From positions 62,001 through 126,000 of the forward strand of contig BGZK01001242.1 of assembly GCA_005406025.1 (NCBI GenBank): a stretch of DNA of 64,000 bases, read 5' to 3'. Made by a program: the position numbers and the translations under genes. This document shows, piece after piece, positions 49,433 to 52,816 of this stretch. This DNA is from Eumeta japonica. Its lineage: Eukaryota; Arthropoda; Insecta; Lepidoptera; Psychidae. Each line of letters opens with the position of its first letter. The stretch's first letter is position 1. Under the pieces are notes generated by a model that made no database searches, was not told where the DNA came from, and saw only the letters and a list, made by a program, of their open reading frames with translations.

Positions 49433-51955
49433 CGCATAATAGTAACCAAATTACATTGCGATGTGTTGCGCGCAATTGAGAAATAACTATTATCGATTCG
49501 GCGTGTTCGAATATGTCGGTACAGCAAATACAGCCTTGTAACTTTGTACGGCTCCGGGCGACGGCGCCTCGGGCGGCGGCCGACGCCCGGTGTACTGGAC
49601 ACTTCTTATTTCAACATCTGGTCTCGCTCATGACAACAAAATAAACTCGATTAATTCTAGATTAACAGCGACAAACGCCTAAACAAACTCTGCGCAAAGG
49701 ACGAGAGCTCCGCGACGGTTGAGGCTGCGCCGGCGCCGGCGCGGATGGCGCCCGCCACACCGCGCGCGCAAACAAAAGTCGCCCCTTATCCGCCGGCCGA
49801 AGGTCGCCGCTCTCCCGTGACCGTGTCACGGCGACGCTTGAAACAATCGTATCGGATTTAATTGATATGTACTTTTTTTTTCTCGCGCCATTTCGCAACA
49901 CCGTGAAAATTTTCAGGTTTTTCTGCATTGTGTTTTTTCTCTGAATGGCGGGCGATACCGTTAAGGGCGCTGTATCCGGAGGGGCGGGCGCGTCGTCGAC
50001 GTCGGCTGAATAAATATGACGTAACGGGATTATTGGGTATCTAATTACGAGCTTGAAACGAGTGCTGCGAAGATTTGCTTCCTCGCAGGCTGCCCTACAC
50101 GAGTATTCGATAATCATTAAAATTTAATTATCTGTCAATAAGATCTCATAGGTTGTTTCAGTATTTTATTTCTAATTTTAACATTTTTTTTTTATTTTAG
50201 CATTAAAAGCACGACTCGGTATGAATATCGCCACTCTAACTTTATCGTTTCATAAACACTGCTGTAACTCCGATTTTTTGACGAAAACTCTCGTTGAATA
50301 TGTTTTTTTTTAAGTATTTAAAATTTAAAAACTATTGTCGCCTTAATTGTTAAAATGGTTCGACCTGGTTCTATATGAATTTCATGAGCATATTTATTTA
50401 AACAATTAGCGCAAATATGAATAAATTAACAAATTCAGATGAAATGATAAAAATGAAATAGTTATGGAGAAAAGCATTGTTTATAGGATTTTTAAGAGGG
50501 AAGCGAGTACGCATACTACCAGACAATAGGTGATCATCGCCGCCCATGGATATCCTCAACTTTAGGGGTTAAAAGAGCGTTGCGAGCGTCTTCTTAGAAG
50601 AGCTCTTTAGTCGAATACATCCTTTTCATAGATAACTGGTAATACCTACTGCTGTTTGAGTTAAATTTTTAGAATAGCAAAAGCCATACTAGCAGAAACT
50701 AAAGCCACGAAAATTTGACAACAATAACAAAAAAGTTATGATATCGATATCGATTCGATGCAGTATTACTGCGACGGCGTAATACGCATTTAGATACGCG
50801 TCGCCACCGCGTCGAATCGACAATGGCTCTACTTCTATAACGTTATTGTGTTTGCATAATGGTGCAGCTAGGGGTTCCTCTATATCGGGTTTCAACACTC
50901 ATACTTTTCAGTTTCCTAATGCGCCGCATGTCGCTACGCTTATCGCTAAGCTCCAGTGTGACTATCGGTTAACGGATATTCGGAAATGTCAACGCGTCCA
51001 AACAACGGAGACTCATGGACTGACGTCAGATTTGGTCACTCAAGATAAATGATGCAAATATTTAACACATTTTTCTATTCTCATGACAAACAAAACTCAT
51101 TTCGACATTTTCAGTCTCATATATTTTTTTAAGTCTTATTACCTGAACCGAGCTGCGCTCGGCGCCATTTTTTAAACCGACGAAAAAAAAATGGAGGAGG
51201 TTCTCAAGTTAACGCGTAATTTTTTTTTATGTTTTACCACGTTTAACTTTTTACAGAATAGTCCGATTTTGATAATTCTTTTTTTATTGAAAAGTGTATA
51301 TCCTGCAGTTGGTCCCATATAAATTTGGAAAAAATCCAACCCCAAGGGTGAGAAAACAGGGGATTATTGATTGGTCACTCACTGATTTTAATGCTGAGTT
51401 GTGTATTACAACAAAAAATTATAAAATACTAACTTTTTAACAAAAAAATTAAACCACCGAAAAAACTGAAAAGCAAAAAATAATAAAACTTTTTTATTTA
51501 ACCTCAATAACTAAATTCTTAAACTAATGTAAGTATACGTAAGTAATTTTGAGTCGGCACCAAACAATTAATGAACAAAGATCACTAAATTACCTTAAAT
51601 TTAAAGAAATAACCAAATCAAATTAACAATGCAACGGGAAATCTCCCACGAACCCATAACAATCCGAGGCAGTGTTATGGATAACGATAGTAAATAAAGC
51701 AGATGGGTGACCGATAGTAATCATATAACAGGGTCTCATAATTTTACTTCGTACAAAAATTTTATACGAAAAAACACAAATAATCATCTTTAACGCGCTA
51801 ATGTCATCATCGGCCTCAACGAGAGGGAAAATAAACGGAACCATAGACAAGTGATGTACTTATGTGGTCTATGATCATTCGGACCCAAGTCCCGAAGAAT
51901 ATGCCGCAGACTATGCCGAGGAGCAGCAGCACCACCGCCGTCGCCAGCACGAACC
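3141..51955 (-). CDS. CD36 / class B scavenger receptor family membrane protein (multi-exon gene, 5' end missing)
   Basis: Minus-strand gene of at least ten coding exons. CD36/SR-B/LIMP-2 proteins cross the membrane twice, with both ends cytosolic and a large glycosylated luminal or extracellular loop that binds and channels lipids such as lipoproteins, carotenoids, fatty acids or pheromones. Seen here: an N-terminal membrane helix rich in V and L, the family signature 'NVYVYNVTNADEF' followed by 'ELGPYVY', 'NGSKPVL', 'DGSIFPPHITKNTT', 'DLCRLLPL', 'SFPHFYLAD', 'IDVQP' and 'ARARIQINL', then a C-terminal helix and a tail ending 'NDYELNRR'. The six luminal cysteines (DGC, DLC, CYC, APC, SLC) match the disulfide set of CD36, and at least seven N-glycosylation sequons are present. 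From 33528 downwards every exon phase agrees, with no internal stops. The strong 'IMWFEE' and 'ARARIQINLAVSQV' blocks suggest the emp-like branch rather than SNMP, but I cannot prove the subfamily. The start-codon exon was not found. Confidence 0.97.
3250..4355 (-). other. Intron between tail exon and C-terminal membrane exon
   Basis: GT-AG intron on the minus strand with donor 'ATAAG|GTCAGT' at its upper end. A locally GC-rich stretch at 3400-3450 contains purine-rich GAGCGCGACCGAGAG-type sequence. No other coding feature is seen. Confidence 0.7.
4356..4498 (-). CDS. CD36-family gene, C-terminal transmembrane exon
   Basis: Acceptor 'gcttccag', 47 codons plus 2 nt, donor 'AG|GTCAGT'. It starts 'GINELPDEVTSLLRLATK', the membrane-proximal end of the luminal loop, and continues into a helix 'LGLLLVLLAVTCLI' followed by Arg. 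Codons are strikingly GC-rich compared with the flanking introns. Confidence 0.96.
4609..5075 (+). repeat. Dispersed repeat family A (AGAAGGG-AGGCAGAGACCA), long copy
   Basis: Begins 'ataaactcacgcccatttcc', then 'cagaagggcaggcagagacc', and ends with a block about short-interval 'cacctccactgcattg' sequence. A similarly long copy is at 56090-56513 and shorter pieces are at 5243 (inverted), 25230, 26245 and 48775 (inverted). I associate this family with lepidopteran genomes but cannot assign it to a class. Confidence 0.8.
5243..5313 (-). repeat. Dispersed repeat family A, short inverted copy
   Basis: The reverse complement reads 'ataaactcacgcctattccc' and continues about 70 bp in parallel with the start of the plus-oriented copy at 4609. 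It lies about 60 bp inside the intron from the donor of the 5372-5497 exon. Confidence 0.75.
5372..5497 (-). CDS. CD36-family gene exon (ARARIQINL / IMWFEE)
   Basis: Exactly 42 codons, phase 0 at both ends, acceptor 'gccttccag' and donor 'GAG|GTGCGT'. It encodes 'EMGIAMRARARIQINLAV' and then 'SQVVDIKQVANFPDIVFP' and 'IMWFEE'. This is the conserved late luminal block of the family (CD36 has QVNLLV and VPILWLNE at this point). Confidence 0.97.
5498..6802 (-). other. Intron, no clear features
   Basis: AT-rich intron between the IMWFEE exon and the SFPHFYLAD exon. Short open frames at 5644-5895 and 6219-6437 show no domain, and I see no recognisable repeat. Confidence 0.6.
6803..6924 (-). CDS. 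CD36-family gene exon (SFPHFYLAD / IDVQP)
   Basis: Acceptor 'gtttccag'. Two nt complete an Asp codon, followed by 40 codons to donor 'CCG|GTACGA'. It encodes 'SPIMLSFPHFYLADDSLR', 'VEGISPPNPEEHRLYIDV' and QP. CD36 has the equivalent ISLPHFLYAS, GLNPNEEEHRTYLDIEP region here. Confidence 0.97.
7000..7182 (+). mobile_element. Non-LTR retrotransposon fragment, C-terminal end
   Basis: The plus strand reads 'SFEGQCVRFYNKVPAEIQ', then 'FKHFVKRKLYVKGYYTVS' and 'EYLNEKSPWH'. The pattern RFYNKVP...FK..VKR.L..KGYY....YL is what I associate with the C-terminus of lepidopteran LINE polyproteins. Only about 55 residues remain, so it is a dead 3' fragment inserted antisense in the intron of the host gene. 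Confidence 0.7.
7334..7365. repeat. Perfect 32-bp palindrome
   Basis: Two 16-nt halves ('ctattacctgtgacat' and its complement) with no loop. The outer 'CTATTACC' is shared with the hairpin at 27521-27598 and the terminal repeat at 10578-10590. Confidence 0.9.
8420..8550 (-). mobile_element. SINE-like insertion with tRNA-type head
   Basis: On the minus strand a tRNA-like A box 'GGCCGAGTGGTTAAG' is followed 45 nt later by a B box 'GCGTTCGATTCC', then an AT-rich tail of the 'TTTTATTTTAATT' kind. There is no pairing acceptor stem, so a functional tRNA-Ser or tRNA-Leu gene is unlikely. A GCC/GGC triplet run adjoins the 5' end. Confidence 0.65.
8811..8968 (-). CDS. CD36-family gene exon (cysteine-rich CYCP block)
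   Basis: Acceptor 'cctgtacag' and donor 'TTCG|GTGCGT'; phases match both neighbours. It encodes 'YLREETMPSGVTAYRFTP', 'PLDVFASDDSNKCYCP', 'AGAPCAPNGLFNVSLCQF'. Four of the six luminal cysteines are here (two in CYC, then APC and SLC), plus an NVS glycosylation site. Confidence 0.97.
9270..9485 (+). CDS. Small ORF with one membrane helix; possible first exon of a nested gene
   Basis: A 71-codon ORF on the strand opposite the host gene. It begins 'MPKETVENGEKKEIINIYRF' and has a glycine-rich hydrophobic segment at about residues 31-50 ('AGSICGFFIGFFMG') followed by basic residues, as expected for a single-pass membrane protein. A near-consensus donor, AAAC|GTAAGTAT, lies at 9444/9445, so the real product may be spliced after codon 58. 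I found no matching downstream exon and recognise no family. It could be a chance ORF, but composition and donor together look better than chance. Confidence 0.35.
   Translation: MPKETVENGEKKEIINIYRFAPNLSPNVKKAFYCYLAGSICGFFIGFFMGKLSHEPPKRKYINVRNDHNLI
9520..9803 (-). mobile_element. SINE-like insertion with tRNA-type head
   Basis: On the minus strand 'gccgagatgacagattgatc' resembles an A-box region and 'GGTTCGAATCC' is a perfect B box. The body continues through 'CCACGGGCGGTGGCC' to about 9520. The layout of A box, B box and unrelated body is that of a tRNA-derived SINE. Confidence 0.6.
10403..10590. mobile_element. Small foldback element (MITE-like), 188 bp
   Basis: Perfect 13-bp terminal inverted repeat CCGGCAGGTCTAT at 10403-10415 and 10578-10590, with weaker complementarity continuing inwards (AGCAAT and GACAGCAAT blocks on both sides). 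No coding capacity and no clear target-site duplication. Confidence 0.6.
11161..11261. repeat. Inverted repeat of about 100 bp
   Basis: 'cctagcatgacac' near 11160 and 'gtcgtgctagg' near 11252 are imperfect inverted ends. A related start, 'ctagcatgacgctctag', recurs at 62280. Probably a small non-autonomous element. Confidence 0.4.
12395..12705 (+). pseudogene. Degenerate non-LTR reverse-transcriptase C-terminal region
   Basis: With frameshifts and stops the plus strand still reads 'NFDEEVARRIYSDW', 'FKSNIPQCLKREVFERYL', 'AMERYAW' and MLGV...VSLRDQNRNEEIG. This ordered set matches the FD.E..RRI, W, IPQCLK..VF, AMER.MLG.S.RDRIRNE.IR pattern I know from RTE/jockey-type LINE proteins. It is a dead fragment. 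Confidence 0.7.
13885..14066 (-). mobile_element. SINE-like insertion with tRNA-type head
   Basis: The minus strand begins at about 14066 with GAGCCGTGGTGGCCGAGTGG, an excellent A box. A B-box-like GAGGTTCGTA follows about 45 nt later, then about 110 bp of body ending near 13885. The head resembles a Ser-class tRNA, but the 3' half lacks the pairing needed for a functional tRNA. Confidence 0.65.
14330..14615. repeat. Two diverged copies of a GTGACG-type dispersed repeat
   Basis: 14355-14420 reads GGTCACATTTG...CCCTCTCCCCTGG then TGTGACGCGTCACA. 14555-14612 reads TGTCACATTTTGCTGACCCTCTC...TATAGTGTGACG. The shared order (GTCACATTTG, pyrimidine block, GTGACG) indicates two direct copies of one element; a possible third scrap lies near 23510-23555. 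Confidence 0.5.
15130..15190 (+). repeat. Dispersed repeat family C, terminal fragment
   Basis: 'ACTGGACGAATGCGAATAGG' followed by 'AAGGGTTCCGTGCA' is a mutated version of the start seen at 46040 and 58350. Only the first 60 bp is recognisable. Confidence 0.5.
16545..16880 (+). repeat. Dispersed repeat family B (GGAACCCTTATAG, CCGTCTGTCCG) fragment
   Basis: Starts AGAGTTCCGTAATCAATAAG, continues GGAACCCTTATAGTTTC and a GTCCGTCTGTCTGTCCG pyrimidine-rich stretch. It shares order with the start of the 56511 copy but diverges after about 100 bp. Confidence 0.55.
17700..17926 (-). CDS. CD36-family gene exon (DGSIFPPHI / DLCRLLPL)
   Basis: Acceptor 'ctctcgtag', 75 codons plus 2 nt, donor 'CTCAG|GTAAGT'. 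It encodes 'KNGTSQDVVTMWSGATDI', 'YGYKDKLPHWLTDGCNSI', 'GSDGSIFPPHITKNTT' and 'LQVYDKDLCRLLPL'. It carries the first two luminal cysteines (DGC and DLC) and two sequons (NGT and NTT). This is the most strongly conserved block of the family. Confidence 0.98.
17927..18556 (-). other. Intron, no clear features
   Basis: A 630-bp AT-rich intron bounded by 'GGG|GTAAGA' and 'cgtag'. No repeat or coding feature was recognised. Confidence 0.7.
18557..18763 (-). CDS. CD36-family gene exon (luminal helical region, VGQLLWGYEDP)
   Basis: 69 codons, phase 0 at both ends, acceptor 'gttctag' and donor 'GGG|GTAAGA'. It encodes 'SATSQSKHAARFLRLAMA', 'SIMDILKIKPFVEVSVGQ' and 'LLWGYEDPLLKLAKDVVP'. The ELLWGY.DP element is typical of CD36 proteins (CD36 has ELLWGYRDPFL). 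Confidence 0.97.
23940..24200 (+). repeat. Dispersed repeat (AACCGAACTTTGGT... AGATGGCGCTAC)
   Basis: Shares start AACCGAACTTTG, a middle TAAATATTT and an end AGCAACAATGTAAT with the copy at 29455-29690. Its end also carries AGATGGCGCTA, which recurs at 13471. Class unknown. Confidence 0.5.
25230..25310 (+). repeat. Dispersed repeat family A, fragment
   Basis: 'cgcctatttcctaaaagggt', then 'aggcagagaccatagattgc' and 'acatggtacgatc'. Clear similarity to the start of the 4609 copy, about 80 bp retained. Confidence 0.7.
26245..26395 (+). repeat. Dispersed repeat family A, partial copy
   Basis: 'aaactcacgcctatttccca', 'gaagggtagatagagacta', then 'cacatggtacgggtctttgc' and 'tttcatgcaagac'. Same order as at 4609 and 56090, about 150 bp retained. 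Confidence 0.75.
27521..27598. repeat. Near-perfect 78-nt hairpin
   Basis: Arms 27526-27554 and 27563-27591 pair over 29 nt with one mismatch around an 8-nt loop (GCCGGAGA). After a 2-nt bulge, pairing resumes as GTTC/GAAC at the base. It has the geometry of a miRNA-like or foldback precursor. Nothing in the sequence shows expression. Confidence 0.75.
28000..28140. other. CpG-rich island inside an intron
   Basis: Dense CG dinucleotides ('cggcgccgtcgtcgtgcggc', 'gccgcgcggcgcccgccggc') in otherwise AT-rich DNA. No supported coding frame or known domain. Possibly a promoter, enhancer or old exon. Confidence 0.4.
28695..28869. mobile_element. Foldback element (MITE-like), perfect 26-bp terminal repeats
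   Basis: Terminal inverted repeats 28695-28720 and 28844-28869 are identical over 26 bp and include 'ACAACGCACGAAACTCTG'. The interior carries 'GAAGTTCGTCACGGAAGCG', 'TCGCAATGGCG' and no coding frame. A second diverged copy, in the opposite orientation, lies at 44778-44938. Confidence 0.75.
29455..29690 (+). repeat. Dispersed repeat, second copy of the 23940 family
   Basis: 'GGACAACCGAACTTTGCTG' at the start and 'AGCAGCAATGTAATAATTAC' at the end follow the same order as at 23940-24200. Internal identity is low. Confidence 0.45.
31262..31281. repeat. Perfect 20-bp palindrome
   Basis: 'ACTAAGTGGCGCCACTTAGT', about 45 nt inside the intron from the donor at 31325. Function unknown. Confidence 0.8.
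31325..31469 (-). CDS. CD36-family gene exon (EWEKVNI / RYHRSYTFVPELS)
   Basis: Acceptor 'atttccag'. One nt completes a Ser codon, followed by 48 codons to donor 'CTG|GTGAGT'. It encodes 'QEWEKVNITDNENGTLSF', 'RYHRSYTFVPELSRGNSD' and 'AVIVPNIPML', with two sequons (NIT and NGT). CD36-family proteins have the same beta-strand block after GPYVY. Confidence 0.97.
31470..33367 (-). other. Intron with one SINE-like insertion
   Basis: AT-rich intron; the right third is a tRNA-headed repeat (32950-33228). A possible short ORF at 32640-32861 shows no domain. Confidence 0.7.
32950..33228 (-). mobile_element. SINE-like insertion with tRNA-type head
   Basis: The minus strand starts at about 33228 with 'TGTCGGTGGCCGAGTGGTAA' (A box) and, about 45 nt on, 'CCCCGGGTTCAAATTC' (B box). 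The body passes through 'GTCATCACATCGGTGACAAT' and 'CACGACACCTAC' and ends near 'GGTGTGGGTGATAG'. This is the best-preserved SINE of the window. It lies about 140 bp from the exon at 33368. Confidence 0.7.
33368..33528 (-). CDS. CD36-family gene exon (YVYNVTNADEF signature)
   Basis: Acceptor 'ccttccggcag' and donor 'TACAG|GTCAGC'; 53 codons plus 2 nt. It encodes 'ELVLRPGSMTFEWWAHPP', 'VRPFINVYVYNVTNADEF', 'LNNGSKPVLQELGPYVY'. The YNVTNADEFL and ELGPYVY motifs are diagnostic for the family; sequons NVT and NGS are present. The phase-0 start fits the acceptor shown but does not fit the best donor of the exon upstream. Confidence 0.98.
33690..33890 (+). repeat. SINE-type 3' fragment (CATGGGCGGC family)
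   Basis: 'AAGGTCGGCAATGCAACGG', 'CAGGGGTTTCGGATGTCC' and 'ATGGGCGGCAGTGACCACC' follow an order I know from widespread lepidopteran SINE tails. A reverse-oriented relative lies at 50485-50665 (GTGATCATCGCCGCCCATGG). Confidence 0.6.
34793..34905 (+). repeat. Dispersed repeat family B, degenerate fragment
   Basis: 'TTTTTAGAGTTCTGTAGAGC', AACAGGAACGGGTTCCC, then CTGATTGTCTGTTCGCCTGTCAC. The order matches the start of the 56511 copy but is strongly mutated. Confidence 0.45.
36627..36734 (+). CDS. Short ORF with signal-peptide-like start
   Basis: 35 codons beginning 'MKIHVLLILVSTLQVYRSAF': a Lys and His, a hydrophobic core (VLLILV), then a polar end, as in a secretory signal. The ATG has a fair context (cgacATG) and sits just downstream of a CpG-rich stretch (36400-36600), the layout of a first exon of a secreted protein. 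No strong donor was found, and the ORF stops after 35 residues. It could be a first exon, a micropeptide or chance. Confidence 0.25.
   Translation: MKIHVLLILVSTLQVYRSAFTPSAGHVVILNDIGS
37512..37519 (+). promoter_or_regulatory. Candidate TATA box in an intron
   Basis: 'gggTATAAAAGGaaa' with an ATG 43 nt downstream that opens only a 16-codon frame. The element itself is close to consensus, but no supported gene follows. Confidence 0.25.
38740..38850 (+). mobile_element. SINE-like tRNA-type head
   Basis: 'GCGATGGTGATCCAACGGTT' followed about 40 nt later by 'AAGTTCGAACCCCGACCACG' (B box GTTCGAACCCC). The tail is short and runs into an open reading segment at 38834. Confidence 0.5.
38834..39031 (+). 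other. Coding-like open segment of 65 codons, unidentified
   Basis: Reads 'LKALAARLENKPSARDLN', then 'IARVVTDIDSARLALARL' and 'EEIRAPETETQSLCKGRF', ending at TGA. High GC at third positions and a charged, helix-friendly composition suggest a once-coding piece, perhaps from ORF1/gag of a retroelement. There is no ATG and no recognised family. It directly follows the SINE head at 38740-38850. Confidence 0.3.
39158..39240 (+). repeat. Fragment of the 43980 foldback family
   Basis: 'ACATAGACGCTTGCCTGCAG', 'GCATGCAGCGTGCAACCTAC' and 'CTCGAACCTGC' match the arm sequence of the element at 43980-44281. Confidence 0.55.
39692..39709. repeat. (CA)n microsatellite
   Basis: Nine CA units followed by an A-run. 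Confidence 0.9.
41130..41830 (-). pseudogene. Degenerate mariner (Tc1/mariner superfamily) transposase
   Basis: Across several frames the minus strand reads, N to C: RLTYQQI, 'YKILHEYLTATTLCTRCI', 'PHNLTKAQNSRVDWWRKM', 'VTGDESWIYCYDPETKRQ', 'SARWVFPFEELPTKVQRG', then TGQYATIILENK and MWFTDAQEAV-like sequence. These are mariner landmarks in the right order, including the first catalytic Asp in GDESW and the YDPETK motif. The second Asp block is frameshifted, and the third (normally YSPDLSPCD) is mutated with the Asp lost, so the element is inactive. Terminal repeats were not identified. Confidence 0.85.
43095..43291 (-). other. Coding-like open segment, unidentified
   Basis: The minus strand reads 'IDLLRALDTPSSHVRLGK', 'MLMGYDTTERQSALAKYD', 'FQRKFLSFVRHLDKRKSH' and ends 'QQEAVIKT' at a TAG. 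GC-rich codons in AT-rich surroundings and no stop for about 65 codons look like real coding ancestry. No family is recognised. It may be a transposon fragment or an exon of another gene; no ATG is present at the start. Confidence 0.3.
43980..44281. mobile_element. Foldback element flanked by a 13-bp direct repeat
   Basis: Inverted arms of about 83 nt (43981-44063 and 44159-44242), roughly 85 percent identical by eye. They are separated by about 95 nt and followed by a 39-nt tail. Immediate flanks are the identical 13-mer AACATATGCGATG at 43967-43979 and 44282-44294, probably a target-site duplication. No coding capacity. A fragment of the arm occurs at 39158-39240. Confidence 0.75.
44778..44938. 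mobile_element. Foldback element, second copy of the 28695 family
   Basis: Starts 'GCAATACAACGCACGAATC' and ends 'GGCAGAGTTTCGTGCCTCG' and TATTG. The interior 'CGCCATTGCGACGCTTTCG' and 'TGACCAACTTCACAG' is the reverse complement of the interior at 28695-28869. Confidence 0.65.
46035..46645 (+). repeat. Dispersed repeat family C, near-complete copy
   Basis: Starts 'AAAACTGGACAAGTGCGAG', contains 'GTAGTTTCAGAGATAAGG', AATTTTCATTTACTTTTTATTT and a GACAGACGGACACATTAGCC block, and ends with TATAAGGGTTTTG and CCGAACCCTA. The start and middle are shared with 58347-58980. The ends relate it to family B. Confidence 0.65.
46790..46900. other. CpG-rich island inside an intron
   Basis: Dense CG ('gccgatcgtcggtgaggcca', 'ggcggccggccgtcgcgtcg') in AT-rich DNA, with inverted GCCGATCG/CGATCGGC motifs at about 46792 and 46880. 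No supported gene. Confidence 0.4.
47160..47290 (+). pseudogene. Reverse-transcriptase scrap (VDLEKAFD)
   Basis: The plus strand reads 'DYLIVDLEKAFDRQLIHY', matching the D-x-E/S-K-A-F-D core of non-LTR reverse transcriptases (the first catalytic Asp region). Later blocks are not readable. It is a short relic. Confidence 0.5.
47660..47840 (-). pseudogene. Non-LTR polyprotein scrap upstream of the RT core
   Basis: The minus strand reads 'YTEEIMKAMKNIKADDAA', then GHDRLSSQM, corresponding to the E..KA...MK...A.G.D....EM linker that precedes the palm of LINE reverse transcriptases. It is opposite in orientation to the VDLEKAFD relic 400 bp away, so the two are separate insertions or one rearranged copy. 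Confidence 0.5.
48775..48835 (-). repeat. Dispersed repeat family A, degenerate inverted fragment
   Basis: 'GTATGTAATCTCTGCATTCC', 'CTTCCGTGAAATAAGTGTG' resembles the reverse complement of the family A start. Weak. Confidence 0.4.
49393..49426. repeat. (CA)n microsatellite
   Basis: 17 CA units, followed by a short TA tract. A useful polymorphic marker by type. Confidence 0.95.
49550..50010. other. CpG-rich island inside the largest intron
   Basis: 'ggcgacggcgcctcgggcgg'-type sequence at 49555-49600 and 'cgccggcgccggcgcggatg' at about 49730, continuing to 50000. A long minus-strand frame (49662-50117) shows no domain. This could be an alternative promoter or first exon of the host gene, since it lies upstream of exon 33368 on the same strand; unproven. 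Confidence 0.4.
50485..50665 (-). repeat. SINE-type fragment (relative of 33690)
   Basis: 'AGGTGATCATCGCCGCCCAT' and 'CTCAACTTTAGGGGTTAAAA' correspond, reversed, to the CATGGGCGGC...CAGGGGT tail at 33690-33890. Confidence 0.5.
51175..51560 (+). repeat. Dispersed repeat (ATGGAGGAGGTTCTCAAGTT)
   Basis: Starts 'AACCGACGAAAAAAAAATGG' then AGGAGGTTCTCAAGTTAACG, a T-run, 'CCTGCAGTTGGTCCCATAT' and an end GAGTCGGCACCAAAC. The GGAGGAGGTTCTCAA core is a repeat I associate with Lepidoptera. The related end ACTTTTTTATTTGGCGCCGA at 53605 suggests a second fragment. Confidence 0.5.
51860..51955 (-). CDS. CD36-family gene, N-terminal transmembrane exon
   Basis: Preceded on the minus strand by a polypyrimidine tract and acceptor 'ttccattctcag', so this is an internal exon. 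It encodes a 2-nt codon remainder, then 'FVLATAVVLLLLGIVCGI', 'FFGTWVRMIIDHI'. That is the first membrane helix and the start of the luminal loop. The 3' border is uncertain: the better donor is ATAA|GTACAT (51859/51858), but its phase does not match exon 33528. CTT|GTCTAT at 51848 matches phase but is a poor donor. The start codon lies in an undetected exon above 52000. Confidence 0.88.
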
Positions 51956-52360
51956 CTGAGAATGGAAAAAATTTTATCCAGTTCCGAAAGAAAAGGAAGG
52001 TAATGCGTCTCACCCGTATGTGTGAGCGCATTTGTGTAAAAATTTTACTTTAATACGAAAATTACAATCCAGAGCGATATCGGAATCAGGATAGGAGATG
52101 ATACAGTTGAAATAACGAGTTGAAATCAATACAGCAAAAAGCTTAATATTTTTATCATTTTTCACGATAACCCATTAAAATCGTTTCTAAAAAAATGCTT
52201 CTAAACGAATATCCTCTATAGCCTCATTTTTAGAGCCCGAGCCTTTTAAGTTATAAGTCGGCCGCAGTTACCTTAATTATTCCACAAGTGACCTTTGATG
52301 CGGTGAACCTAATGCGTTTCGAGCATTTTCATTTAACTTTTAAACCTGTACCTGAATGTC

Positions 52361-52402
52361 AACGCTGCCTACATTTATAAATAAATAAATGTAGGCAGCG
52401 TT
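52361..52402. repeat. Perfect 18-bp hairpin
   Basis: Arms AACGCTGCCTACATTTAT (52361-52378) and its complement (52385-52402) around a 6-nt loop. Beyond a 2-nt bulge, GATGTC-type sequence continues to pair. Confidence 0.8.
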
Positions 52403-52802
52403 CTGACATCCCCACCGACCACCTACTTGTCTACATTGTCGCGTACAACTAAAAAAAAAGTTTATAAAAACAAATAAATAAGCTCTTCAACGAATAAATA
52501 TAAAATATAATTGAAATATCAATTCTTTTTTCTATTGACAACATTAATCTGAAGTTTTATAGTTTGTAATAAATATTGATATATAATGCAGCAAAAATTG
52601 CTATAAATATTTTTAAATGAAAAACATAAAAAGTACTTAATATTTTCATATATACATGCATATGCATACACATATAAAGGATGTAATATATATTAATATT
52701 AATAAATCCTGAAACAGAACACTCCGATCACCATGAAAGTTGGTACATCTATATGGTTTTTCATTGATGAGATTATTAAAACGTACACTTTATCGTAACT
52801 CA

Positions 52803-52816
52803 CCACTAGATGGCGC
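52803..52816 (+). promoter_or_regulatory. CTCF-like motif
   Basis: CCACTAGATGGCGC fits the CCASYAGRKGGCRS CTCF consensus at all 14 positions. CCACTAGATGACGC at about 52930 has one mismatch, and the reverse-oriented CGCCATCTAGTGG at 2434-2446 lies beyond the other end of the gene. The same core is common in dispersed repeats, so binding is uncertain. Confidence 0.35.

Larger units (their letters stand above)
33529..51859 (-). other. 18.3-kb intron, the largest of the gene
   Basis: Holds SINE-type tails, a mariner remnant, foldback elements, family B and C repeats, LINE scraps, microsatellites and several CpG-rich islands (36400-36600, 46790-46900, 49550-50010). Any microexon linking 51860 to 33528 would lie here, and none was identified. 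Long introns near the 5' end often hold regulatory DNA; that is inference. Confidence 0.75.

Noticed and set aside
49662..50117. 151-aa minus-strand ORF in a CpG-rich island
   Set aside because: Long open frames are expected by chance in GC-rich DNA; composition is erratic and no family or good splice borders were seen. Kept only as an island.
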